Source: Silurus meridionalis (taxonomy: Eukaryota > Chordata > Actinopteri > Siluriformes > Siluridae). From it: 64,000 nt of DNA. Under the pieces are notes generated by a model that had not been told where the DNA came from, did no database searches, and saw nothing but the letters and a program-made list of their open reading frames with translations. Shown here one piece after another: positions 39,097 to 48,672 of the stretch. Each line of letters begins with the position of its first letter. Within the stretch, counting starts at the first letter, position 1. The DNA lies in the NCBI RefSeq assembly GCF_014805685.1, contig NC_060899.1:14164954-14228953 (forward strand), written 5' to 3'. A program made the position numbers and the translations under genes.

Positions 39097-39827
39097 CCAC
39101 ACACACACATACACACACACACACACATAGAATGACAGAGAGAAAGGATTAATGTATGCAGTGTAAGTGAGTGAGTGATGGAAAAAAATGTTAATTTGCT
39201 GAGCAAATGAATATGCAATATCAGAGTGCATGCGCATTGGGGTATGAAAGGCTTGCGGCATGCTGGCGGAGATTGGGAGGTGATGTTACACACAAATTAT
39301 CATCACTAAATAGCATCACACAACCTTCCTCAAATGAAAAATCCACCCTGAACAGCTTTTCAATGAACATCATATTTAACTATTGAGCGTAAACGACTTT
39401 CGATTCAATCACCTGCTGATAGTGTTGCAAGTGTGGATGATGAGAATACCGCACCGATCGACAAAAAAGCAGCAGAATTGATAAACATCTTTCATATTTT
39501 AGGGTGAAGGGTGGATGTTTTGTTAAACGGTAAATGCATTGTATAGTCTAAACATCTAGTCTTATTATATATTCATCTTCCCCTGCATTTCTCCTTCTCA
39601 TTCTCCCTCTTACTCACGCCACCCCATGTGGTGGTTTAGTAAATGGAAATAAACCGCAGTCGTCCATCATCACTGAAAAATACGACGTGGGGAAAGTCAT
39701 CGGAGACGGAAACTTTGCAGTGGTCAAAGAGTGTGTGGAGCGGTATGGAACTAAAGCACACACATTATTTGTTGTGTTCTGAAGCTAGATTTTGAATCAC
39801 AAGGGCTCGGTTATCGGTTATATATAT

Positions 39828-39875
<48 letters not shown>

Positions 39876-41175
39876 GGCCACTGGGCAGGAGTATGCACTG
39901 AAGATCATAGACAAGGGAAAATGCAGTGGGAAGGTGAGCTATATGTTAATTGACTATGTGGCAGCAGCACAATGAATGACATCATGCAAAGATTTCGTAT
40001 ATGAGACTGGAAATTCATTGATTGTACAAAATCTATACTTGATTCTGATTGGTACAGGTGTTGCTTATTTAGTGGTTAGTGAGTATAGTTAAATATAAAC
40101 TGTTCTGATTGGTGGTCTCTCATTTACAGGAGCATCTGATAGCCAACGAAGTGGCGATATTGCGCCGGGTTCGGCACCCCAGCATCATCCTGTTAATTGA
40201 GGAGGTGGACACGCCCACAGAGCTCTATCTGGTCATGGAGCTTGTTAAGGTACTTTGCATCCTTGGAGACATTTGAAGCAGAATTTTGAATTGGGTAAAG
40301 AGATTTGGAGGAAGTTGCTGTTGGAGTTTTTGGGATAGAATCACGTAACATTGCAATTTTCTAGTATTATTACAGTGAAAAATATGTGGGAAAAAAAAGC
40401 ACTTCATGATAAGCAATTATTGCATTATACATATCTGAAAGCATATTAGTTTGGATTGTCAGCCTTTTAGGATTATTGCTGATCACGCTGTACGAGATTA
40501 TCCCTAAATGCTAATGGTGATAAAAAAATGTTTAATTAGAATCACTAAAAAGGAAACATTTGGCAGATTTGGATGTCTGGCATGTTTCAGAAATGAAAAA
40601 ATACACAGTCATTAACGGTACTAACTCTTTATCCTCCTTTTTGCACCGATTTCTTTCCGGAATCATTTGTGTTCGTGCATTTTACAGGGAGGAGATTTGT
40701 TCGATGCCATCACCTCGTCCACAAAGTATACAGAGAGAGATGCCAGTGCCATGGTGTACAACCTGACCGGGGCTCTCAAATATCTGCACCGCATGAGCAT
40801 AGTGCACAGAGACATTAAACCAGAGAATCTACTGGTACACACACACACACACACACACACACAACAATCTATGGTACACTAATATTTGTGCAGCGGATAA
40901 AAAAATTTAACACTCACATTAAAACATCAACTCACATTACTGAAGGTCAAACACACACACACATGCAGAATGTACCACAAATTCGTTACAAAATATATAC
41001 AAAACTCATACATGTCTGTTTTTGTGTGTGTGTGTAGGTATGTGAATATCCTGATGGTACCAAGTCTCTGAAATTGGGGGATTTCGGTCTGGCCACTGTA
41101 GTGGAAGGACCACTCTATACTGTGTGTGGAACACCCACTTACGTCGCACCTGAGATTATTGCAGAAACAGGGTAC

Positions 41176-41219
<44 letters not shown>

Positions 41220-42836
41220 GATGTTAAACAACATTAATAATATCCAGAGCCTGGATTTTTTAATTGGACACGTGTATATATTATATAGTTGTAAGACTCT
41301 GTACTGTACATTGATGACTGATATACAGAGGTGGAAAGAGTAAAAAAAGATTCTACTCAAGTTAAACTACTGTTGCTCTAAAAAATTTTACCCAAGTATA
41401 AAAAGTAAAAAGTAAAAATAGCTAATTTAGTCAATTTACTCAAAGTAACATTTACAGCGGGGGGGTGGAGTGGATTCTAGTGTAGTTAAACAAAAAGACA
41501 AGGCGATATGAATCTCAAACTAGTTGTTTTTAATTGGAGGAACACCCTTAAATATTAAGTTTAAATAAAAAATTAATAAAATTAATAAAATACAGTCCAT
41601 GACTTGAGTCTAATATGAGTTATGCAAGAAAAAAAGAGAATAATAAAAAACTTATTATAATGTTATTTACGATAATGAGAGAAATCAGATTCAGAATTCA
41701 GAGAGTAAATGCATGCAGTGAACAACTTTCAGTTCAATGGCATTTGTCCGTCTCCAGGTATGGTTTAAAGGTGGATATCTGGGCAGCTGGTGTGATCATG
41801 TACATCCTCCTGTGTGGTTTTCCTCCATTCCGGAGTGAGAGGAACCAGCAGGAGGAGCTGTTTGAGCAGATCTTACGGGGACGACTGGAGTTTCCTGCCC
41901 CTTACTGGGACAACATCAGTGTCAGCGCCAAGGTCTGCAACTAACACATGCCAGCACACATCAACCATCTAATACGCACCCAAACAGTAATCCAAACAGT
42001 CTCGCCACTATGAACACACACCAAAAAGGTTAACTAAACACCAACACACTGACCCACATTACCTCTACAATAGGGATGGTAAGATCCAGCGATTTGCATC
42101 AGTGCAAGTAAACAAATGTGATACATCAATTTTAAAACGTGTGCATCGGATACAAGTTGACATTTGTATCACGATGCATCGTTTTTTGACATATTTGCAT
42201 TGGTAAAAACAATGCTTTTATACATGATAATTAGTAGATGCGATTTGTTTTTGCATTACAAAGGCCTGCTTGTTAAAGGGACATGCGTTAGAAGTCGGAA
42301 GGCATTCAAGTAAATTTATGATTTGGTGTTCGTCTGAACCAATGAAATAAAAGCAAACTGTCTGTACCATACTGAATTGCAGAGCATCATTTTTTCCCCA
42401 TTGCATCGTATTGCATCAAATCGCATGGTGTTGAATCGAATCGAAATTGGATCTCACTAAATCATAATTGGGGTGAATCATATCGTATCGCATCGGTAGC
42501 TGCTTCATATTTATGTTTAATGTATTGTAGCTTCGGCTATACAACAAGATGCGAATCGGATCAGACTCAGTTATGGAGATGCACATTTCTAATATACACT
42601 AAAAAACTTGCCCACACCAGCACTAACTCTTTACAACACACAACTATACACCAACATATAATGTTTCTGTCACACACAATTATACCACACCTATACAAAA
42701 GATGGTAAAAATGGTATAAAATTCATTTGTATCCATGTTTCTTGACAGGATCTGATTGGCAAGATGCTTCAAGTGAACGTGAGTGCACGCTACACAGCAG
42801 AGGAGGTTTTGTCTCACCCATGGGTCCTGGTAAGTG

Positions 42837-42867
<31 letters not shown>

Positions 42868-43669
42868 TCCATCCATTCTCACACTTTAACATACCTTTAA
42901 TTCTAACTTCATGTAATTCCTTACTGTACCTCGGTAGCTTATTTTTTTTGCTCATCTGTACTTTACTGAAGTATTTCCATTTGGGAAAAGTTAATCTTCA
43001 ATACATTTTAAAGTCAAATATATGTTTTGAACTTGTGTTATTTGGGCTTGGTGTATCTACTCATCACCAACATAAAGTTTAGCATCAGTTCAACAGCAAG
43101 CGGAACATTTTGAGAGGAATAACTGATGAAAGAAACTCCTGACTTGAATTTGCCACAACACACGTGGCCTTATTTACACCATTTTTGTTTTTAAAGTAGT
43201 TGAAAAAATACTACTTGATAATTGGGCTTATGATAATTGCATTAGAATTCAATCAGTGCTTGACTTAATAATATCATTCTATTAATAGATTGGTGTGCTG
43301 AGAGTCCATTTCCCAGCTTTACACTCACTATGATGTTTGCATGTGTATGTGCAGGATGATGCCATGCTGGAGAACAATGTGCCATCAGATGCGCTCAAAA
43401 CCGAACCTACATCTGAAAGCGCTGAGACGCATGTGAGACAACTAGCATAATTAAAATGTTATTTTCAGCAATGTATCAATGTTAAATGCAATATATATTA
43501 CAATATAAATTATAATACAAATTTTCCTTCCTTATATTGCAGTTGGATGAGCTGCAGAGTAATGGTAAGAGCTAACATTCTCAAAAATCTATCATATTCG
43601 TAACGTGTGTTCTGATATTAATAGTACTTTTTTTGAATGTGTTTTAACATAGAGCAAAGCCCAAGGTAG
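31736..43669 (+). CDS. dclk2: Doublecortin-like kinase 2 (DCLK2)
   Basis: Sixteen coding exons with closing phases: 31736-32138, 35144-35496, 37753-37885, 38208-38300, 38398-38480, 38948-39023, 39640-39742, 39876-39933, 40130-40249, 40688-40834, 41038-41171, 41758-41932, 42749-42829, 43355-43432, 43543-43564, 43653-43669; 691 aa. Start [17 protein letters not shown] aligns with the vertebrate DCLK2 start; an in-frame ATG at 31634 is in the UTR. Doublecortin domains lie at about 64-148 ([16 protein letters not shown]) and 193-280 ([20 protein letters not shown]). A Ser/Pro-rich linker follows, then a kinase at about 395-653: [10 protein letters not shown], Lys424, HRDIKPEN with Asp516, DFG with Asp538, GTPTYVAPE. 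All catalytic residues are present. [18 protein letters not shown] favours DCLK2 over DCLK1. The tail after the kinase is short and ends NEQSPR. Role: microtubule-associated Ser/Thr kinase in neurons. With SH3D19 and FHIP1A it matches the human 4q31 block. Confidence 0.95.
33464..33544. repeat. (CT)n microsatellite
   Basis: About 80 bp of uninterrupted CT within DCLK2 intron 1. Confidence 0.9.
34375..35000. repeat. Degenerate short tandem array, core TTCATTTGACTTT, in DCLK2 intron 1
   Basis: Variants of ATTTGACTTT or CATTTGA occur dozens of times at irregular 10-25 bp spacing (TTCATTTGAGCTCC, GACTTTCATTTGACATTCATT, TTTATTTGACTTTTATT, CATTTGGCTTTCATTTGATC). The purine/pyrimidine strand bias is strong. 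No unit length is fixed, as in an old minisatellite. Confidence 0.65.
35720..35950 (+). mobile_element. tRNA-derived SINE in DCLK2 intron 2
   Basis: GGGAGTGGTAGCTCTGGGG, TTACTGATCAAAAGGTTGGG and CACTCTTGGGCCCTTCAGC, ending at ATGTGACAAATAAAGACTG. Same family and orientation as the copy at 10515-10745, more diverged in the B box. Confidence 0.8.
36690..37330. repeat. Tandem duplication of a (GT)n-plus-flank unit in DCLK2 intron 2
   Basis: Four (GT)n tracts (about 36691-36746, 36892-36940, 37104-37157, 37274-37326). The flanks after tracts 2 and 3 are near-identical: GAGGAGAAGGCTAAGGCTCA at 36943 and GAGGAGAAGGCCAGGGCTCA at 37160. Both are followed by a T-run, then GAAGGAGGGGATTCCTT and AAAGACTTA. 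Unit length is about 217 bp. Confidence 0.8.
38830..38912. repeat. (GT)n then (GA)n compound microsatellite before DCLK2 exon 6
   Basis: GT passes directly into GA and ends about 37 bp before the acceptor of the exon at 38948. A mirror-like (CT)n-(CA)n pair follows that exon at 39067-39127. Confidence 0.9.
39067..39128. repeat. (CT)n then (CA)n compound microsatellite after DCLK2 exon 6
   Basis: The sequence is the reverse-complement type of the compound tract on the other side of exon 6 (38830-38912), so the two could pair as a stem around the 76-nt exon in the pre-mRNA. Confidence 0.8.
41330..41470 (+). mobile_element. hAT-type repeat fragment in DCLK2 intron 11
   Basis: CAGAGGTGGAAAGAGTAAAA at 41327 and ACCCAAGTATAAAAAGTAAA match the family copy at 8945. 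The right end is not clear. Confidence 0.5.
42065..42510 (+). repeat. Dispersed repeat with 'GCATCGTATTGCATC' motifs, copy in DCLK2 intron 12
   Basis: TAGGGATGGTAAGATCCAGC opens the copy. Motifs GTGTGCATCGGATACAAGTTG, ACAAAGGCCTGCTTGTTAAAGG and CCCCATTGCATCGTATTGCAT are shared with copies at 63657-64000 and 23255-23400. Confidence 0.6.
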
Positions 43670-43826
43670 ACAACAAGAGGACCAGCAGAAGACAAGACCC
43701 GCTCACTCAACAAAACACAAAAAGGAATACTTTACCCGGAAATGCTAACTTGGCCTACAGATGCTAATTAGCGTCAACAATAATGCTGTCTCTATAGTCG
43801 CGCGCTAGTTTCTATTTTGTAGCTAA

Positions 43827-44669
43827 GGGCCGTATTCAGAGTTGAGCAAATCTAATGTGTGGTATCATCATACAAAAACTGTGTCCTCAGACCTCAGATT
43901 TACCCACATTTACACATTGTTGCATTGAATCTTCGCCTCCAAGTGTCTCAATAATGAATAGCAAATGCAAAAACCCAATTTCTATTTCCCGTTTTTCAGG
44001 AGCTCCTATTTAAACCATAGATGTCAAACTCAAGACCCGCAGACCAAATCTGGCCCACCTGTGCATTTTACCTCACCCACAAGAGCTTCAAATGCACATG
44101 ATTGTCTCAAATAAGGTCTATGCTAATTTTTAATGCAGATGACTCATAAACTACGTCTCCCACGACTCACTTTGACTTCATGGCCCCACGAAGTGACGTC
44201 CTTCAGCGAACAGACATTAGAAATATCAACAATCAATCCCAATATGTCCAAGAAGAGAAGTTGACACAGAAGGAAGACTTAATGCAGTTTTAGTGGTGAA
44301 GGAGTACAATATACGTCTGCATTTTCACACCAAACATGAAGTAAACAAGTATGCTAAATATACCCTTCAAAAAAAAACAAAATTGTTTAAAAATTAAAAG
44401 GCAGACTGCAATTCACAGCAGGAAATGTTTTCTAAAGCTACAGCTAAAAACATTCAATCTGAAACAATTTAGTCTACAACTTTGGCCCTTATGAGTTTGG
44501 CACCCCTGGTTTAAACCAACACTGGTCTTGATGTTCAAAATCCCTGTTTTGGACAAAATATGTCAGAATCAACATTTTAATCATTCAAATAGCTTGTTCT
44601 TAACCAGGTGTATAACCCGACTCTGAATACATGGAATCTTTCCCTTTTTTGGGACTCTGAATACGGCCC
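43827..44669. mobile_element. TIR DNA element, outer member of a nested pair
   Basis: GGGCCGTATTCAGAGT at 43827-43842 is exactly inverted as ACTCTGAATACGGCCC at 44654-44669, a 16-bp perfect terminal inverted repeat. The 843-bp span includes a 501-bp insertion (inner element plus target duplication), so the original element was about 340 bp and cannot encode a transposase. A target duplication is not obvious. Confidence 0.8.
44017..44509. mobile_element. hAT-like non-autonomous element nested inside the TIR element
   Basis: Ends are ATAGATGTCAAACTCAAG and TGAGTTTGGCACCCCTGG, imperfect inverted repeats. It is flanked by an exact 8-bp direct repeat TTTAAACC at 44009-44016 and 44510-44517, the target-duplication length of hAT transposases. 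The internal sequence has no transposase. Confidence 0.85.
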
Positions 44670-45153
44670 AATGTGAGCGTTTTTGGGTGAAATAAGACTT
44701 TCAAAGCTGGATGCTCAACTCAATCCAAATCCACTGAGCTGTGATGAATTACACCAGACCAGCAAGATCGCTCTCCCGCGTTCTACTTTCTCACGTTCTC
44801 CTGACCCTGTCTTATTTGATTCCGTCAAGTCCTTCCCTCAGCTGAACAAACGTTTCGTTTCCTGCTATGGACTTTTTTTTTTCTTTTCTTTTTAAGAGGG
44901 CTGAACCAAATTGCACAACAATATGAAGAAGACCAACACCTGTATTTCTCAAATCTCCTGGCCTGCGATCAGGGCTCCTGGTGCGTGATATCTCACAGAT
45001 TCTCCAAACAAACCAGCAACCTCATTTATACTCCGCTGTGCCATTCTTAGCCTATCGTTTTTTTTGTTTTTTTTTCTGTATATACAGTCTCTCGATGTGA
45101 AAAAAACATTGATCCAGAGTCAGTAGATTGATCCATTTTAGTATACATAGAAC

Positions 45154-45240
45154 TAGGGCTGGGCAATTTGATATAATATTGATTTCGTCATCAATTCTAT
45201 CCTGTTCCGCCTTTCTGAGATAGGCATTATGCTTTTTTTT

Positions 45241-45326
<86 letters not shown>

Positions 45327-45535
45327 ATTTATTTTATTTTTCAATTTAAAAGTTGTATCATTAAAATGTCAAAGTTGTACATCACATTTAATTTAAATTG
45401 ATTTGTATTGTAATTTTTGTATTATTTTAAACAATTCGTCAGACGTCCCAATTTTTCTGTATCAATACATCGTAAAACATGCAGCACGTCGAAGAAAATT
45501 GCGATACAATATTATCATCGTATCGCCCATCCCTA
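45154..45535. mobile_element. hAT-like TIR element with expanded (TA)n core
   Basis: TAGGGCTGGGCAATTTGAT at the left and TATCGCCCATCCCTA at the right are imperfect inverted repeats. Flanks CATAGAAC (45146-45153) and CTTAGAAC (45536-45543) form an 8-bp target duplication with one mismatch. A (TA)n tract of about 75 bp (45247-45321) lies inside. Confidence 0.75.
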
Positions 45536-47589
45536 CTTAGAACCTTCAGCCGGTCCTTCAGTATCGAATAGACATCTCATTTCTTACATAAAAACACATC
45601 CGATTCCGTGTGCAGCACCGAAGGAAGCATCCGAAACTTTGTGTCCTTTGGCAACCTGAAATGACAAAGCGTTTAATTTGCTTGCTTCATGCCAAAACGT
45701 GAACGGGATTTAAAGGATGACGAGGACCAAAATGCAGTAATGTCGATGTGTGTCCATGAATAGGCGCCTTGTAGTCTTTCTCAAACGTAGTAATCCATTT
45801 TTTTCCCTAATCGGAAATTGAAAAGAAAAAAAAAAAAAAAGACAAAATAGGAATGCAAATGACATGGAATGATTCTCATGTGTGTGTGTACCAGTATTAA
45901 CTTTTTGTACCATGATTTAGGCCAAGTGTTTTCTGTCTACACTGTAGGATTGTTATCTCATGTTTTACTTTGTACTGCGACAATACATCATTAGTAGCTG
46001 GAAAAGAATGTGTGTGTTTCTTGAAATGTACATTTATAAGTATTGGCGTATCGATATCGATGATACAGGACTTGGTATCGGATCGAAAGGAAAATAAGTG
46101 GTATCGCTTATCCATAATGTCGAGTTCGATCCAACAAAAGAGCTACTGTTCTGTATGTGAAAAGAAAATGTTAAAAAAGAAAATAGAGTAAAATGCAAAA
46201 AATCCGCTATTGGTCGACCTCTAGTTATTAATGTTGCCTAATTGTTTGTTAGACTTACCCACCAACCATATGCATAAGTAAATGTTTTGATTTTAATAGC
46301 AATTCATATGAAAAAAATGAGTAATAATGTTCTATTAATAGGCTGTATAGATCTTGAAAAGTAATGCTCATTTGTCTGTATAGTGCATAATAAAAACTAG
46401 CATTAGGAGGCATAATGAATACATTATAAATCATAAAATCTTTACAATAAGTCACACCAGTCTGTGTAAATTTTCTGTTCCAGACTGACCAGGCCACCAT
46501 TAAAAGAAAGGAAAAACTATGTGGCCCCTATTAAAAGTTTGGGCACTTTGGATGATCGTTTGTGGGGGTTTTTGGGGGCGTGTTTAATAATACGTAGAAA
46601 AAAAGACCACATTGATTAGTAAGGCAACAAATAGTGTTTACTGAAATATTGCATGCTTTTACGTAAGGAATGTGCAAATACACACAAACCCTTAGTGATA
46701 TTAGATAGTAGATTGAAAATGCAATTATTTTGAAGTGTATAGAATTATTAAAACGGTATACTGTATTTTAATTAATGCAGGTGGTCCAAAAGAACAATGA
46801 ACCAGGAGGATTACAGGAATATACCAGATGCAATGTGAACTGAATTCAATTAAGTCTTGGGCCCTAAGAATGGGTTTGTTTTAGACATGCTACAGAGACT
46901 ATGATTGAGGATCATGATAATACTACACCACCATGACTGCTCAGAGCTTGTTTTGACAACACAAGAGGAACCTACACAGTATTAGGTGTATGGTTTTAAG
47001 GTTATGGCTGATCACTGCACTTGTACTATAATCGTCCACTATTCTGTAGTAACTGTTACTGAGGTAAAAGTTTGTGGAAGAGCCGCATATGACTGGAAAA
47101 TTCAGGCTTCTGGGGTACAACAACGCAATGGCATAAATGGGATTTGGTTGTGATATCAGAATCATGTAGCTACATACTGACACGAGGTGCTGTGACCATT
47201 CAGCTGGTTAAGCCGCCTGCTGACTACTGTAGATGAAGCACAAACTCACAACTTGAACATCACATATGCAGCCTGACTGCACATTGCAAACCAGCCATCA
47301 GTACAAATTAAAAAACCCTTAAAATTAGACTCAAAGTCTTTCTTTCTGTGTACTTGAACTTGTTGAACCAGTAGGAGGCAGACAGTTCTGACTAGGATGT
47401 GCTATTGAGTTATATAACGTTTGCATGTGTACTTTACACATTTATAAACTCACCTGCTCTTTCTTAAAGTTTGCAATGATCCTTTATCCGATAAAACTTG
47501 GAGAAAGGACCTTCGTCGACAGTACTGAGGTCCCGAGGTCCTTCTGATATCTGCCACTACATCTTGCCCTCGTTTGTTTTAAAAATGTT

Positions 47590-47835
47590 CACACTGATGT
47601 GCCCATCAGTAAACAGTTAATAGCCTCAACAATGATGGAACTGTATCAGGTTCCTCTCAAGGTTTCTTTCTTATACCATCTCAGAGAGTTTTTCTTTGCC
47701 AGCATCACCACTTTCTCAATCATTGAAGATCAACTTAAAGAGATTAATTTGTGATGCTAAAATGGATGCCCATAAACCATTTCATTCTGTAAAGCTGCTT
47801 TGGGACAAGCGCTTTACAAATAAAATCCAATTACC
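47590..47835 (+). repeat. Dispersed repeat with 'GGTTCCTCTCAAGGTTT' core, copy 2
   Basis: CCCATCAGTAAACAGTTAAT, GGTTCCTCTCAAGGTTTCTT, CATCTCAGAGAGTTTTTCTT and TAAAGCTGCTTTGGGACAAG in the usual order. It is fuller than copy 1 at 5230-5400. Confidence 0.6.
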
Positions 47836-48672
47836 AACCATTTTACCTTTATATATAGTGAGGAGAGGATTATAAAATGATAAGGATTATAATTCTCTCA
47901 AATTGTCATGACGTCAGGTTGCATGAAAATGTTTTTTCACACACTGTACCTCATATTTATGCTCCTGTGTCACAGTTGTATATGCATTTTGAAAGGTGTT
48001 TTAAACATTCGAAATCTTTACATTGTGACTAAGATTTTATTACAGGAAAATGAAGAGCTTTAAAACAAAGCGCTTTCCCAGCTGCTCTACATATGACATG
48101 TTTTTAAGTGATTCATGCACTTATAATACCTCAGTATACGATTCTGCAGAGAAAGAAATGAGTGAATTCATGGCTTTGTGATTATAACCAGTCTCACAAA
48201 GTATAATAATTTATCTGGATTCATTCTGGGGTTAGGATTCTTTGGGTTTTTCTCACCACATAGTGTAAAAAGTACCATACTATTAAGGAGATCAGTGGGA
48301 AATCATTATTCACAGTGTCAGTACAGTAGGGGGAAGAAATTAAATTAAAAATTTTTAAAAATTTAATTCGTAAAAAGCCAAATCATTATTACATCTAAAA
48401 GCTTTAAAAATCTAGTGTTAGTCTGTCAAATCTCAAGCTCTCTTCACAGTCCAGTTACATTAAACTCCAACACAACATGGTCATTTGGCTTTGGGATGGA
48501 TATAAAACACATTAATAGACAAACCGGTCAGTGAGTGAGGAATGGGCCCTCTACAGTCTCTACTTGATTGTGTTGGAGTTCGTTAAAGTAGCAGTAGGCC
48601 GAGGGTACGAACCACGTCACTTTTTACTTTCCGCATGTAAACATTCGCCCTCGTGTCCATCTTGACCTCGTT

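Larger units (their letters stand above)
43670..48672. other. DCLK2-SH3D19 convergent intergenic region (LRBA/MAB21L2 position)
   Basis: Five kb without recognisable exons on either strand. It holds the DCLK2 3' UTR and two well-bounded TIR elements (43827-44669, 45154-45535). A degraded repeat-like stretch lies at 46780-47280 and a 'GGTTCCTCTCAAGGTTT' repeat at 47590-47835. Human has LRBA and MAB21L2 between these two genes; I see no LRBA BEACH, WD or MAB21 coding segment here. Confidence 0.65.
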
